A stretch of 24,639 bases of DNA from positions 1 through 24,639 of the IMG/VR virus record IMGVR_UViG_3300025127_000263. One strand, given 5' to 3'. Below, piece after piece: positions 13,989 through 21,264 of this stretch. Every line of letters begins with the position of its first letter. Position 1 is the stretch's first letter. Source of the stretch: a virus. The position numbers and the translations under genes were made by a program. The notes below the pieces were generated by a model. The model ran no database searches and was not told the DNA's origin. It saw nothing but the letters and a program-made list of their open reading frames with translations.

Positions 13989-14261
13989 ATTTGAAGCAAC
14001 TGTGTTACGCAGATCTCCATCAACAAACAGCACATCCAATTGAATGGTGTGTTGGGCTTTAAATCCACATAATTCGCAACGGTTACGCTTTTTATATCCC
14101 GATCTCTGTAAAGCTGTTACCCCACCTATACGTTTTTTTGATTTTTTCCTAATACAACTATCGCATAACCTACGCCAATAAATTTTGTCGTGTTTCTTAT
14201 AGGCATATGCCCTGGGCCTAGAACGGCATTCTGTACATAGTGGTCTAAGGCTTTTATTCAT
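13902..14261 (-). CDS. Small double zinc-ribbon protein with a degenerate HNH-like C-terminus
   Basis: A 119-residue basic protein with four CxxC pairs: C9/C12, C33/C36, C62/C65 and C96/C99. They should bind two zinc ions. The second half (QLDVLFVDGDLRNTVASNL, then CANC) follows the HNH pattern, but the two catalytic histidines of HHxDGN are Leu78 and Phe79 and the Asn is Asp83. Nuclease activity is therefore unlikely. Closely similar small proteins (ending W-R-x-GDL) are conserved in marine T4-like phages; their function is unknown to me. CGTAAATA (14275-14268 on minus) precedes ATG by 6 nt. Its 3' end overlaps the kinase by 87 nt, tail to tail. It is the only gene on the minus strand between gp13 and the end of the window. 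Confidence 0.8.
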   Translation of the reverse strand: MNKSLRPLCTECRSRPRAYAYKKHDKIYWRRLCDSCIRKKSKKRIGGVTALQRSGYKKRNRCELCGFKAQHTIQLDVLFVDGDLRNTVASNLKTVCANCQRLQGVRRLGWRVGDLVADD

Positions 14262-14267
14262 ATAAGC

Positions 14268-14275
14268 TATTTACG
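14268..14275 (-). promoter_or_regulatory. Late promoter CGTAAATA for the zinc-ribbon gene
   Basis: On the minus strand the TAAATA core is followed after 6 nt by ATG 14261, with no Shine-Dalgarno. A sigma70 -35 at the right distance was not found. Confidence 0.55.
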
Positions 14276-14330
14276 TTGCCTATATAGGTACCAAAAAATG
14301 GTAAGTTTTGTCGTAAAATCCATATGATTG

Positions 14331-14338
14331 AATAAATA
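14331..14338 (+). promoter_or_regulatory. Late promoter AATAAATA for the tail sheath gene
   Basis: AATAAATA lies 39 nt before ATG 14378. A strong AAGGAG (14363-14368) stands 9 nt before the ATG, so this highly expressed gene has a conventional leader, unlike most of its neighbours. Confidence 0.7.
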
Positions 14339-14377
14339 CTTTCAGTAATACGTAAAACTTGCAAGGAGAACACGTAA

Positions 14378-17300
14378 ATGGCAAATTTAACATCACCAGG
14401 AGTAGAGGTAAGCGTAATAAACGAAAGTTTTTATGTACCATCAGATGCGGGTACAACACCTCTGTTTATAGTAGCATCTAGTTCAAACAAAACTGACGGA
14501 GCAGGTACAGGAACGGCGGCAGGCACAACTAGTGCAAATGCCAACACAGTAACTTTAATTTCGTCTCAAAGAGAATTAACAGAAAATTTTGGAGATCCAA
14601 AATTTTACACAGATGCTTCTAACAATCCAATTCATGGTTACGAATTGAATGAATATGGATTACAAGCGGCATACTCATTTTTGGGTGTGGCGAACAGAGC
14701 ATTTATTTTAAGAGTGAACATTGACACTTCGGAATTAATCGGAAGTGCCAATCCTCCAACAGCGGCACCTACAGATGGAACATACTGGTTTGACCTTGCA
14801 TCAAGCAGTTATGGTATATTTGAATGGTCACAAACAGATCAAAAATTCACAGCCAAAACACCAACATTAATCACTTCAGTTTCCGACCTGGTAGGAAACA
14901 GTTCAACGGGTGCACCAAAAACAAACATCGGTTCACCGGGTGATTACGCAATCAACACAACACACGTGTCTAACAAGATTTACAAAAAATCTTCTGGCAA
15001 CGCTTGGGTGAACGTTGGTTCAAGTGCTTGGCACCTAACATTACCTGTTAAAACAGTTGCATCAGGAACGACAGTTACAGGATCAGCAACAATGCAAATT
15101 AATGGTGTGCAAGTAACAACAGGTGGCACAGCATTATCAGATGTAAACACAGCAATCAACAATGCAAATATTCCTGGAGTAAGTTCAAGTATTAACAGTA
15201 CTACAAGTGCTTTAGAAATATTCCACAACGGTTTGGGATTTGGAGATTCAACAGCAGGATTCAATACAATCAGATTTGAAGAGGGCTCTGGATTATTGGC
15301 AGAATTAGGAATATCGGCAGGAACCGCAAATGGTCCTAAATTCCTACAAGCGGCTCATACAAGCAGACCAACTTGGAAAACAGCAGATGAAGATAGACCT
15401 AACGGATCAGTTTGGTTCAAAACTACATCTGCAAATTCAGGTGCAAACATTGTTGTCAAATTATACAGTGCATCAAGTGGAGCATTCTCAACAGTATCTG
15501 CACCATTACATGCAACACATCATCAAGCAATTTTTAAATTAGATCCAGCAAATGGTGGAACTGCTTTAAGTGTTGGTGACTTGTACACACAATTTAACAT
15601 CACAGAACAATCAGTAGATGGACAACAAGACACTACACCAAACGTTGGTGATTTCCAAACATTTAGATATGAAGGTGGAGAAACAATTATATCTTCAAAA
15701 ACTACACATCCAACTTTCACACATAACGAAACATTTACGGTAAGAGAATCTTTGAAAAATCAAGAAGCTTTAGATACAGCAAAAACTGTAACAGTTCAAT
15801 CAAGCGATGGTTCAACTCTTGCTGATAAAGAAGATTTTGTCACAGCATTTGCGGCGGCAGGATTTACTAACCTAGAAGCAAGTGTTATCACATCGGGTGA
15901 ATTCACAGGTGCGATACAAATCAAGCACAAACTAGGTGGTGAGTTCAGAATGAACAACACATCAGGAACTCCATTAGACGACGCAGGTTTTGGTACAGCG
16001 GCGGCTCATGCATATGGAACTTTCACTGACAACTCAACAACTTTGGTTGACAATCTTTATGTTACTCCAACTGGTGATTCTGAAGATTCAACAGTAGGTA
16101 ACGAAGTAATGGCAAGTAACTGGAAGAGATTAAGCTACACAGCTTCGATCAGTGCTCCAACAAATGAACCGGCAGACGGTGCGTTATGGTATGACACTTC
16201 GATAGACGAAGCAGACATAATGGCACACAACGGAACAACTTTCGTTGGATATAGAACAGCTTACTCAGATACAGATCCAAATGGCCCGCAGTTTAGTGCA
16301 ACGGCACCTACAACTCAATCAGATGGAACACCACTTGTAAACAATGACTTATGGATTGACACTAGTGACTTAGAAAATTATCCAAAATTATACAAGTATA
16401 ATACAGCGGCAACTATCAGTTCTACAAATACTGCAAACCAAGTTGCAGTTACAACTACCGGAGCGGCGTTTGAACTAGTTGACAAAACAGATCAAACAAC
16501 AGAAGATGGAATTGTTTTTGCAGATGCAAGATGGCAGACTACTGCTGAAAAGAATGCCAACAATAGCTCGGCGGCAGGTGACGCAAGTTCTATCAAAGAC
16601 TTATTGACAGATGGTTTCTTAGATCCGGATGCTCCAGATCCAGCTTTATTCCCGCAAGGAATATTACTATGGAACACAAGACGTTCGGGATACAATGTTA
16701 AAGAGTACAAAAACGATTACATTACTCAAACAAAATATCCAAGTTCAGGAAGTTCAGGACTAGGAAACATTAGATTCAATAATGAGTCAGTAGGCGGTTA
16801 CTTCCCAGATAGATGGGTAACCAAATCGGAAAACAATGCCGACGGTTCAGGATGTTTTGGAAGAAAATCGCAGAGAAAAGTAATTGTCCAACAATTAAAA
16901 TCTGAGATAGACACTAACCAGGCTTTAAGAGAAGATCAAAGAGGCTACAACATTATTACATGTCCTGGATACCCAGAGGTGATACAAAACATGCTAAGTT
17001 TAAACACAGATCGAAACAACACAGCATTTGTTGTTGGTGACACACCATTGAGATTGGAAGGCACAGCGACAGCAATCCAAAACTATGCTAATAACACAGC
17101 AGGTGCCACAGACAACGGCGAAGATGGTCTTGTAAGTTCAAGTGATTTCTTAGGAGTGTTTTATCCATCAGGATTAACAACAGACAACAGCGGAAATTCA
17201 ATTGTTGTTCCACCATCACACATGATTACAAGAGTGTTGGCAAATAACGACAATGTCGCGTTCCCATGGTTTGCACCAGCAGGAACTAGACGTGGTGTGG

Positions 17301-17806
17301 TCGACAACGCTACATCGGTTGGACACATTGATGCATCCACTGGAGAATTCAAAACAATATCTGTAACAGAGTCAGTGAGAGATTCTATGCACGAGGTGAA
17401 AATAAATCCAATTACTTTCTTCTCAGGAGCAGGAATTGTTAACTTTGGTAACCTAACTAAAACAGAGGCAACTTCTGCACTAGATAGAATAAATGTATCA
17501 AGATTAGCAGTATTCCTAAGAACACAATTGGATGCTATTGCTAAACCGTTTATCTTTGAACCGAATGATGAACTAACTAGAAATGAAATTAAACAAGCAG
17601 TTGAATCATTCCTGTTAGAACTTGTTGGTCAAAGAGCATTGTTTGACTTCTTAGTGGTTTGTGATGACACAAACAACACAGCTACAAGAATAGACAGAAA
17701 CGAACTTTATGTGGATATCGCGATTGAACCTGTGAAATCGGTTGAATTTATCTACATTCCGTTGAGAATCAAAAACACAGGAGAAATAGCAAAATTGGGG
17801 AACTAA
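14378..17806 (+). CDS. gp18: Tail sheath protein gp18, much enlarged
   Basis: The N-terminus (LTSPGVEVSVINES) matches T4 gp18 LLSPGIELKETTV. The C-terminal domain clearly aligns: ATSALDRINVSRLAVFLRTQ, FIFEPNDELTRNEIKQAVES, FLVVCDDTNNTATRIDRNEL and IAIEPVKSVEFIYIPL correspond to T4 PSPFDRINVRRLFNML, LFELNNAFTRSSFRTE, RVVCDTTNNTPSVIDRNEF and FYIQPARSINYITL. Sheath subunits contract to drive the tube through the cell envelope. This copy has 1142 residues; T4 has 659. The extra mass lies at about 125-680. It holds two related domains (about 228-312 and 460-542) resembling flagellin-IN repeats, plus several short W-D/F-T surface modules (130-158, 593-622, 645-675). AAGGAG supports the start. Inserted domains should face outward from the sheath. 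Confidence 0.93.
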   Translation: MANLTSPGVEVSVINESFYVPSDAGTTPLFIVASSSNKTDGAGTGTAAGTTSANANTVTLISSQRELTENFGDPKFYTDASNNPIHGYELNEYGLQAAYSFLGVANRAFILRVNIDTSELIGSANPPTAAPTDGTYWFDLASSSYGIFEWSQTDQKFTAKTPTLITSVSDLVGNSSTGAPKTNIGSPGDYAINTTHVSNKIYKKSSGNAWVNVGSSAWHLTLPVKTVASGTTVTGSATMQINGVQVTTGGTALSDVNTAINNANIPGVSSSINSTTSALEIFHNGLGFGDSTAGFNTIRFEEGSGLLAELGISAGTANGPKFLQAAHTSRPTWKTADEDRPNGSVWFKTTSANSGANIVVKLYSASSGAFSTVSAPLHATHHQAIFKLDPANGGTALSVGDLYTQFNITEQSVDGQQDTTPNVGDFQTFRYEGGETIISSKTTHPTFTHNETFTVRESLKNQEALDTAKTVTVQSSDGSTLADKEDFVTAFAAAGFTNLEASVITSGEFTGAIQIKHKLGGEFRMNNTSGTPLDDAGFGTAAAHAYGTFTDNSTTLVDNLYVTPTGDSEDSTVGNEVMASNWKRLSYTASISAPTNEPADGALWYDTSIDEADIMAHNGTTFVGYRTAYSDTDPNGPQFSATAPTTQSDGTPLVNNDLWIDTSDLENYPKLYKYNTAATISSTNTANQVAVTTTGAAFELVDKTDQTTEDGIVFADARWQTTAEKNANNSSAAGDASSIKDLLTDGFLDPDAPDPALFPQGILLWNTRRSGYNVKEYKNDYITQTKYPSSGSSGLGNIRFNNESVGGYFPDRWVTKSENNADGSGCFGRKSQRKVIVQQLKSEIDTNQALREDQRGYNIITCPGYPEVIQNMLSLNTDRNNTAFVVGDTPLRLEGTATAIQNYANNTAGATDNGEDGLVSSSDFLGVFYPSGLTTDNSGNSIVVPPSHMITRVLANNDNVAFPWFAPAGTRRGVVDNATSVGHIDASTGEFKTISVTESVRDSMHEVKINPITFFSGAGIVNFGNLTKTEATSALDRINVSRLAVFLRTQLDAIAKPFIFEPNDELTRNEIKQAVESFLLELVGQRALFDFLVVCDDTNNTATRIDRNELYVDIAIEPVKSVEFIYIPLRIKNTGEIAKLGN

Positions 17807-17811
17807 TTTTG

Positions 17812-17819
17812 GATAAATA
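17812..17819 (+). promoter_or_regulatory. Late promoter GATAAATA for gp19
   Basis: GATAAATA ends 10 nt before ATG 17830. Its end overlaps AGGAG (17819-17823), the Shine-Dalgarno. A transcript started here would begin within or after the Shine-Dalgarno, so that site serves mainly read-through mRNA from gp18. Confidence 0.55.
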
Positions 17820-17829
17820 GGAGAAACAG

Positions 17830-18456
17830 ATGGCAATATCAACTTTATCAAAATTTACAGTACCTTTAGCAAACGATCAGAGTTCAGCATCACAAGGCTT
17901 ATTGATGCCAAAACTTCAGTATCGTTTCAGAGCGATCCTGGAAAATTTTGGAGTATCAACACCTAGATCAGAATTGACAAAACAGGTGATGGATATAACA
18001 AGACCAAACTTGACTTTTGATCAAGTGACACTAGACGTATACAACTCAAGAGTATATGTTGCAGGTAAACACACTTGGGAACCAATCACAATCACACTAA
18101 GGGATGACGTAAACAATTCAGTGTCGAAATTAGTTGGTGAGCAAATTCAGAAACAATTTGATTTCTTTGAACAATCAAGTGCGGCATCAGGTATAGATTA
18201 CAAATTCACAGGTAGAATTGAAATGTTAGACGGTGGTAACGGAGCAAGTGCACCAACTGTTCTTGAAACATTTGAATTATATGGTGCGTATGTGGAAAAC
18301 GTGAATTACAATACGTTAGCATACAACGTATCAGAACCTGCTACAATAACACTTTCAGTAAGATACGATAACGCGATACAAACACCACAAGGCACAGGAA
18401 TAGGAACTGCGGTTGCAAGAACTATTGGTACTTTAAGTACTGGTGGTGGTGCGTAA
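17830..18456 (+). CDS. gp19: Tail tube protein gp19
   Basis: A 208-residue protein. LQYRFRAILENFG, the segment QVMDITRPNLTFDQVTLDVYNSRVYVAGKHTWEPITITLRDD, and ELYGAYVENVNYNTLAY...ITLSVRYDNA follow the tail-tube fold of T4 gp19 and contractile-tail tube proteins in general (FRVEI..., W-x-(D/E)-(I/P)-x-(V/I)T-(L/F)-xD, and the closing strand). The T4 protein has 163 residues; marine members are longer. Monomers stack as hexameric rings inside the sheath and form the DNA channel. The gene follows gp18 directly, as in T4, and is succeeded by a strong terminator (18483-18506). AGGAG at 17819-17823 sets the start. Confidence 0.9.
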   Translation: MAISTLSKFTVPLANDQSSASQGLLMPKLQYRFRAILENFGVSTPRSELTKQVMDITRPNLTFDQVTLDVYNSRVYVAGKHTWEPITITLRDDVNNSVSKLVGEQIQKQFDFFEQSSAASGIDYKFTGRIEMLDGGNGASAPTVLETFELYGAYVENVNYNTLAYNVSEPATITLSVRYDNAIQTPQGTGIGTAVARTIGTLSTGGGA

Positions 18457-18482
18457 TTTTCGTTAGCATTTATAACAGGAAA

Positions 18483-18506
18483 AGCGTCTTTATAGGCGCT
18501 TTTTTT
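18483..18506 (+). terminator. Intrinsic terminator after gp19
   Basis: AGCGTCT (18483-18489) pairs with AGGCGCT (18494-18500), one G-U pair, loop TTAT, followed by six T's. It closes the gp18-gp19 unit directly before the late promoter at 18512. Confidence 0.9.
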
Positions 18507-18511
18507 GTGGC

Positions 18512-18519
18512 TATAAATA
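18512..18519 (+). promoter_or_regulatory. Consensus late promoter TATAAATA
   Basis: Exact T4 late consensus, 6 nt before ATG 18526, with no Shine-Dalgarno. It is placed immediately after the gp19 terminator, so the downstream operon is expressed independently of gp18-gp19. Confidence 0.8.
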
Positions 18520-18525
18520 ACACGT

Positions 18526-19914
18526 ATGCCAAGAATTAACGATTACTTACAGGGTTTCCAAAACGGCCTGCCAGGCATGAAAGACTATCGACATGCCTCA
18601 CGATTGTACATAGACGATAACTTCAAACTAATGCCGAAGCAAAAGTTTTTGTTTCATGTGGTATTCAATCTTGATGAAACATTATTCGATCCTGCCTTTA
18701 CAGCCAACGAAAGGTTCCAATTAAACATGTTGGTAAAAGCCGCGGATCTTCCTAGATACGGGTACAACGTTGAGGAAAAAATACAATACAATAAAAAAAT
18801 GTACACAGCAACACGTATCCAGTATGAGCCTGTAAACATTACATTTCATGATGATCATGCCGACACAGTCAATGCTTTTTGGAAGAAATATTATGAGTAC
18901 ACCGTTGCAGACGGTGTCTCAATGAATTCTGATTTACAGATCAATGAAACAAAAGATGACTATTACAGAACTGCATACGTCAAAAACTCAACAAATAAGT
19001 ACGGACTAGATACACCAAAACAAAGAGGAAAGCCATACATTAAAGGTATTGAAATTTTTGTACTACACAAGCAAAGATTTACATCCATGACATTGGTGAA
19101 TCCTGTAATTGGATCTTTTGCACATGACACATTAGATCAGGCCGATGGAGCAGGAGTCATGCAAAACACAATGCAAATTTTTTACGAAACAGTTTTATAT
19201 AAGTCAGGCATAATTAACGTCAACACAGTGCCAGGATTTGCAACAATAAATTACGACAAAGAACCTTCACCTTTGACTGTCTTAGGTGGCGGAACAAACT
19301 CGATATTTGGACCAGGAGGCGTAGTAGACGGTATTGGGTCGGTGATAAAAAATGTACAATCCGGAAACATTTTAGGTGCTATTTTATCAGCGTCAAATAC
19401 TTACAACAACGCCAAAAAGATCAAAAAAGGAGCCGCAAAAGAAGAACTAAAAGGTATTGCAAAAAGAGGAATACTTGAAATTGGAAAACAAGCAGGAACC
19501 ACGAGTCCGGTAGATCAATTTAAGATCGGCGCCGCAGTAGCAACTGGATTAACAATTGCAAACAAAAAAGGTACTAACGATAATACCAATAAGTCCGATG
19601 TAAAGAGGCTTTCAAATGTATCATTAGATACAACACGATTTTATACCGCTGATGAATCTTTTAAGCTAGTTAATAATGATTCCAACGTAAAGGATGAAGT
19701 GGCGGCAGGCTTATATTACAAAGATATCGGATCAAGAAAAAATTTAACAGTTGCCGAATCCGATGTTGAATTTGAAAACGCTTCAACTAGCGTTAAAACA
19801 GTATATCGAAGTAAAGCAACTACAAATATTAGAAAATTAGTTACTGAAGGATACTTAAAAATAGAGAGAACATCAAAAAGTGTTTCTATATCTGTTGAGA
19901 AAGCGAGTTTATAA
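18526..19914 (+). CDS. Second tail-tube-fold virion protein (462 aa), possibly a tube initiator or cap
   Basis: The first 240 residues contain a tube-like core: QKFLFHVVFNLDE, LVKAADLPRYGYNVEEKIQYNKK, VNITFHDDHADTVNAFWKKYY, and the closing region NPVIGSFAHDTLDQ...MQIFYETVLY. The layout (membrane-free beta core, D-HAD-x-V, a W-KKYY helix, then S-F-x-HDT) resembles structural proteins of marine T4-like phages with the tube fold. T4 gp54 and gp48, which cap and start the tube at the baseplate, have the same kind of closing motif. VPGFATINYDKEPSPLTVLG follows, then a Gly-rich and Lys/Ala-rich region. The last 100 residues look flexible. It stands right after gp19. gp54-like is the best guess but cannot be settled by eye. 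The stop overlaps the next start as TAATG. Confidence 0.6.
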   Translation: MPRINDYLQGFQNGLPGMKDYRHASRLYIDDNFKLMPKQKFLFHVVFNLDETLFDPAFTANERFQLNMLVKAADLPRYGYNVEEKIQYNKKMYTATRIQYEPVNITFHDDHADTVNAFWKKYYEYTVADGVSMNSDLQINETKDDYYRTAYVKNSTNKYGLDTPKQRGKPYIKGIEIFVLHKQRFTSMTLVNPVIGSFAHDTLDQADGAGVMQNTMQIFYETVLYKSGIINVNTVPGFATINYDKEPSPLTVLGGGTNSIFGPGGVVDGIGSVIKNVQSGNILGAILSASNTYNNAKKIKKGAAKEELKGIAKRGILEIGKQAGTTSPVDQFKIGAAVATGLTIANKKGTNDNTNKSDVKRLSNVSLDTTRFYTADESFKLVNNDSNVKDEVAAGLYYKDIGSRKNLTVAESDVEFENASTSVKTVYRSKATTNIRKLVTEGYLKIERTSKSVSISVEKASL

Positions 19915-20291
19915 TGGCAGAATTTTATACAAACCTACCACAAAAAGATAAAGATAATCTGCAGGATACAATCGATAAACTAAAGACGGCCAATTATCAA
20001 GAGGAATACCAATTCAACGCAGGTGAATATGATGCGGCAATTGCCTTTTTTGTTCAACGGGGTTTCAAGAGAGAATCTGCAGAGTCAACAGCTTATGTAA
20101 TTTTGGCACAGGCAAAGATTGATAATATAAATCCGCAAGAACTTTTGGACAAATTGACATATGCAACACCGGCCCAACTGTCAGAACTTATAACAATCAT
20201 ACTTAATGCTAACAGATACAAGTCTAGTAGATTGGGTGTGAGGCAAACACTCGCTACCAAAGACCTAGTATCTAGAAATATTCTAGACTAA
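19914..20291 (+). CDS. Conserved small helical protein, probably structural (125 aa)
   Basis: An all-helical, soluble protein starting MAEFYTNLPQKDKDNLQDTI. NAGEYDAAIAFFVQRGFKRESAESTAYVILAQAKIDNINPQELLDKL is its core, and it ends RYKSSRLGVRQTLATKDLVSRNILD. I recall similar proteins at this place in marine T4-like phage genomes; no T4 counterpart or function is known to me. ATG overlaps the upstream stop (TAATG), and its own stop overlaps the start of gp4 in the same way, so three genes are translationally chained. Such tight linkage to a tube-fold protein and to head-completion gp4 suggests a virion or assembly role. Confidence 0.65.
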   Translation: MAEFYTNLPQKDKDNLQDTIDKLKTANYQEEYQFNAGEYDAAIAFFVQRGFKRESAESTAYVILAQAKIDNINPQELLDKLTYATPAQLSELITIILNANRYKSSRLGVRQTLATKDLVSRNILD

Positions 20292-20731
20292 TGTTGCCCA
20301 GATTCGCAAAAGGAAAATTCTATCCAAAAAATCAAGAAAAGTATGTTGGCTTGAAAACACCAACATATAGATCTAGTTGGGAACATGCATTTATGAGATT
20401 GTGTGATCAACATCCTAACGTGGCAAAGTGGGCAAGTGAATCAATTAAGATACCTTATAGACATCCTTTGACTGGAAAGTACACGGTGTATGTGCCAGAC
20501 TTTTTTGTTGTGTACGTAGATAAAAATGGCGCCAAACACGCTGAACTGATTGAAGTGAAACCAAAATCACAAACTAACATTCGTGATGCTGGTAAAAGTC
20601 AAGGTAAGAAAAAGCAGGCCGTGATAAACATGGCCAAATGGGAGGCGGCAAATGCTTACGCAAAACAAAATAAAATTAGGTTCAGGGTATTGTCAGAAGA
20701 ACAGTTATTCCATCAAGGCTCACGTAAGTAA
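20291..20731 (+). CDS. gp4: Head completion protein gp4 (PD-(D/E)XK-like fold)
   Basis: A 146-residue protein aligning along its length with T4 gp4. KFYPKNQEKYVG (T4 KWVPKNISKYRG), TYRSSWEHAFMRLCDQHPNVAKWASESIKIPY (TYRSNWEKFFFEWLDKNPEIIAWGSETAVIPY), the middle segment ELIEVKPKSQT (FIEIKPKKET) and MAKWEAANAYAKQNKIRFRVLSEEQL (KWKAAQSLAEKRGIKFRILTEDGL) correspond. Acidic D70 in YVPD and the E88-V-K90 pair fit a PD-(D/E)XK nuclease-type core, with E31 in SSWE as a likely further ligand. In T4 gp4 is needed to finish packaged heads so that tails can join. It is coupled to the upstream gene by TAATG. Confidence 0.93.
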   Translation: MLPRFAKGKFYPKNQEKYVGLKTPTYRSSWEHAFMRLCDQHPNVAKWASESIKIPYRHPLTGKYTVYVPDFFVVYVDKNGAKHAELIEVKPKSQTNIRDAGKSQGKKKQAVINMAKWEAANAYAKQNKIRFRVLSEEQLFHQGSRK

Positions 20732-20734
20732 ATA
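20727..20734 (+). promoter_or_regulatory. Late promoter AGTAAATA for gp16
   Basis: The TAAATA core begins at the gp4 stop codon TAA (20729-20731) and ends 5 nt before ATG 20740. There is no Shine-Dalgarno. Confidence 0.6.
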
Positions 20735-20739
20735 AAGCA

Positions 20740-21255
20740 ATGACAAAGAAGTTAGAAGAAATTTTAAATTTACCAAATGTTAAAGAAGCATTTGCAAAGG
20801 TTGATGCTAAAGACAAAGAAAAAGCCGATCAAGCTAATGGCAAAAGCAAAAACTTAGACCCGCAAACACAAAAGAACTTAGAGAAAAGTTATGCCGAATT
20901 TGATAAGATTTCCTCAGCTTTGCCACAAGTCAAAGGTCTTGGAGAATTGTCTGACCTAGAACTGGACAAACTGGCGGTTGAGGCCGAAGAAAGTTACAAA
21001 AATTTAATGGATTTGGGTATGAATGTTGACTCGCGTTACTCAGGACGTATATTCGAAGTGGCAAGTACCATGTTAAGAAATGCTATTGATGCCAAATCTA
21101 ACAAAATTGATAAGAAATTGAAAATGGTTGAATTACAACTTAAAAAGCAAAAAATTGACCAAGGCAATAAGGATGATACAGGTATAGAAGAGCAGGATGG
21201 TTTCGTGATATCTGACCGCAACGAATTGATGAAGAAACTACTTAAAAAAGACTAA
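20740..21255 (+). CDS. gp16: Small terminase subunit gp16
   Basis: A 171-residue acidic, mostly helical protein. The central part (ELSDLELDKLAVEAEESYKNLMDLGMNVDSRYSGRIFEVASTMLRNAIDAK, followed by KMVELQLKKQK) has the long antiparallel coiled-coil pattern of T4 gp16 ([39 protein letters not shown]). The end (VISDRNELMKKL) matches T4 VFMGSPTELMDEI. The subunit recognises concatemeric DNA and stimulates gp17 during packaging. Here gp17 is two genes downstream rather than adjacent. A late promoter overlaps the gp4 stop and sets the start at 20740. Confidence 0.8.
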   Translation: MTKKLEEILNLPNVKEAFAKVDAKDKEKADQANGKSKNLDPQTQKNLEKSYAEFDKISSALPQVKGLGELSDLELDKLAVEAEESYKNLMDLGMNVDSRYSGRIFEVASTMLRNAIDAKSNKIDKKLKMVELQLKKQKIDQGNKDDTGIEEQDGFVISDRNELMKKLLKKD

Positions 21256-21258
21256 ATA
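21251..21258 (+). promoter_or_regulatory. Late promoter ACTAAATA for the internal-protein candidate
   Basis: The TAAATA core begins at the gp16 stop codon TAA (21253-21255) and ends 6 nt before ATG 21265. There is no Shine-Dalgarno. Confidence 0.6.
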
Positions 21259-21264
21259 TACTAA

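Noticed and set aside
13902-14261. Homing endonuclease (HNH) insertion
   Set aside because: HNH catalytic histidines are missing, the gene has its own promoter and does not interrupt another gene.
14289-14303. Hairpin TACCA-AAAAA-TGGTA upstream of gp18
   Set aside because: Only five weak base pairs with no T-run; not a convincing terminator or operator.
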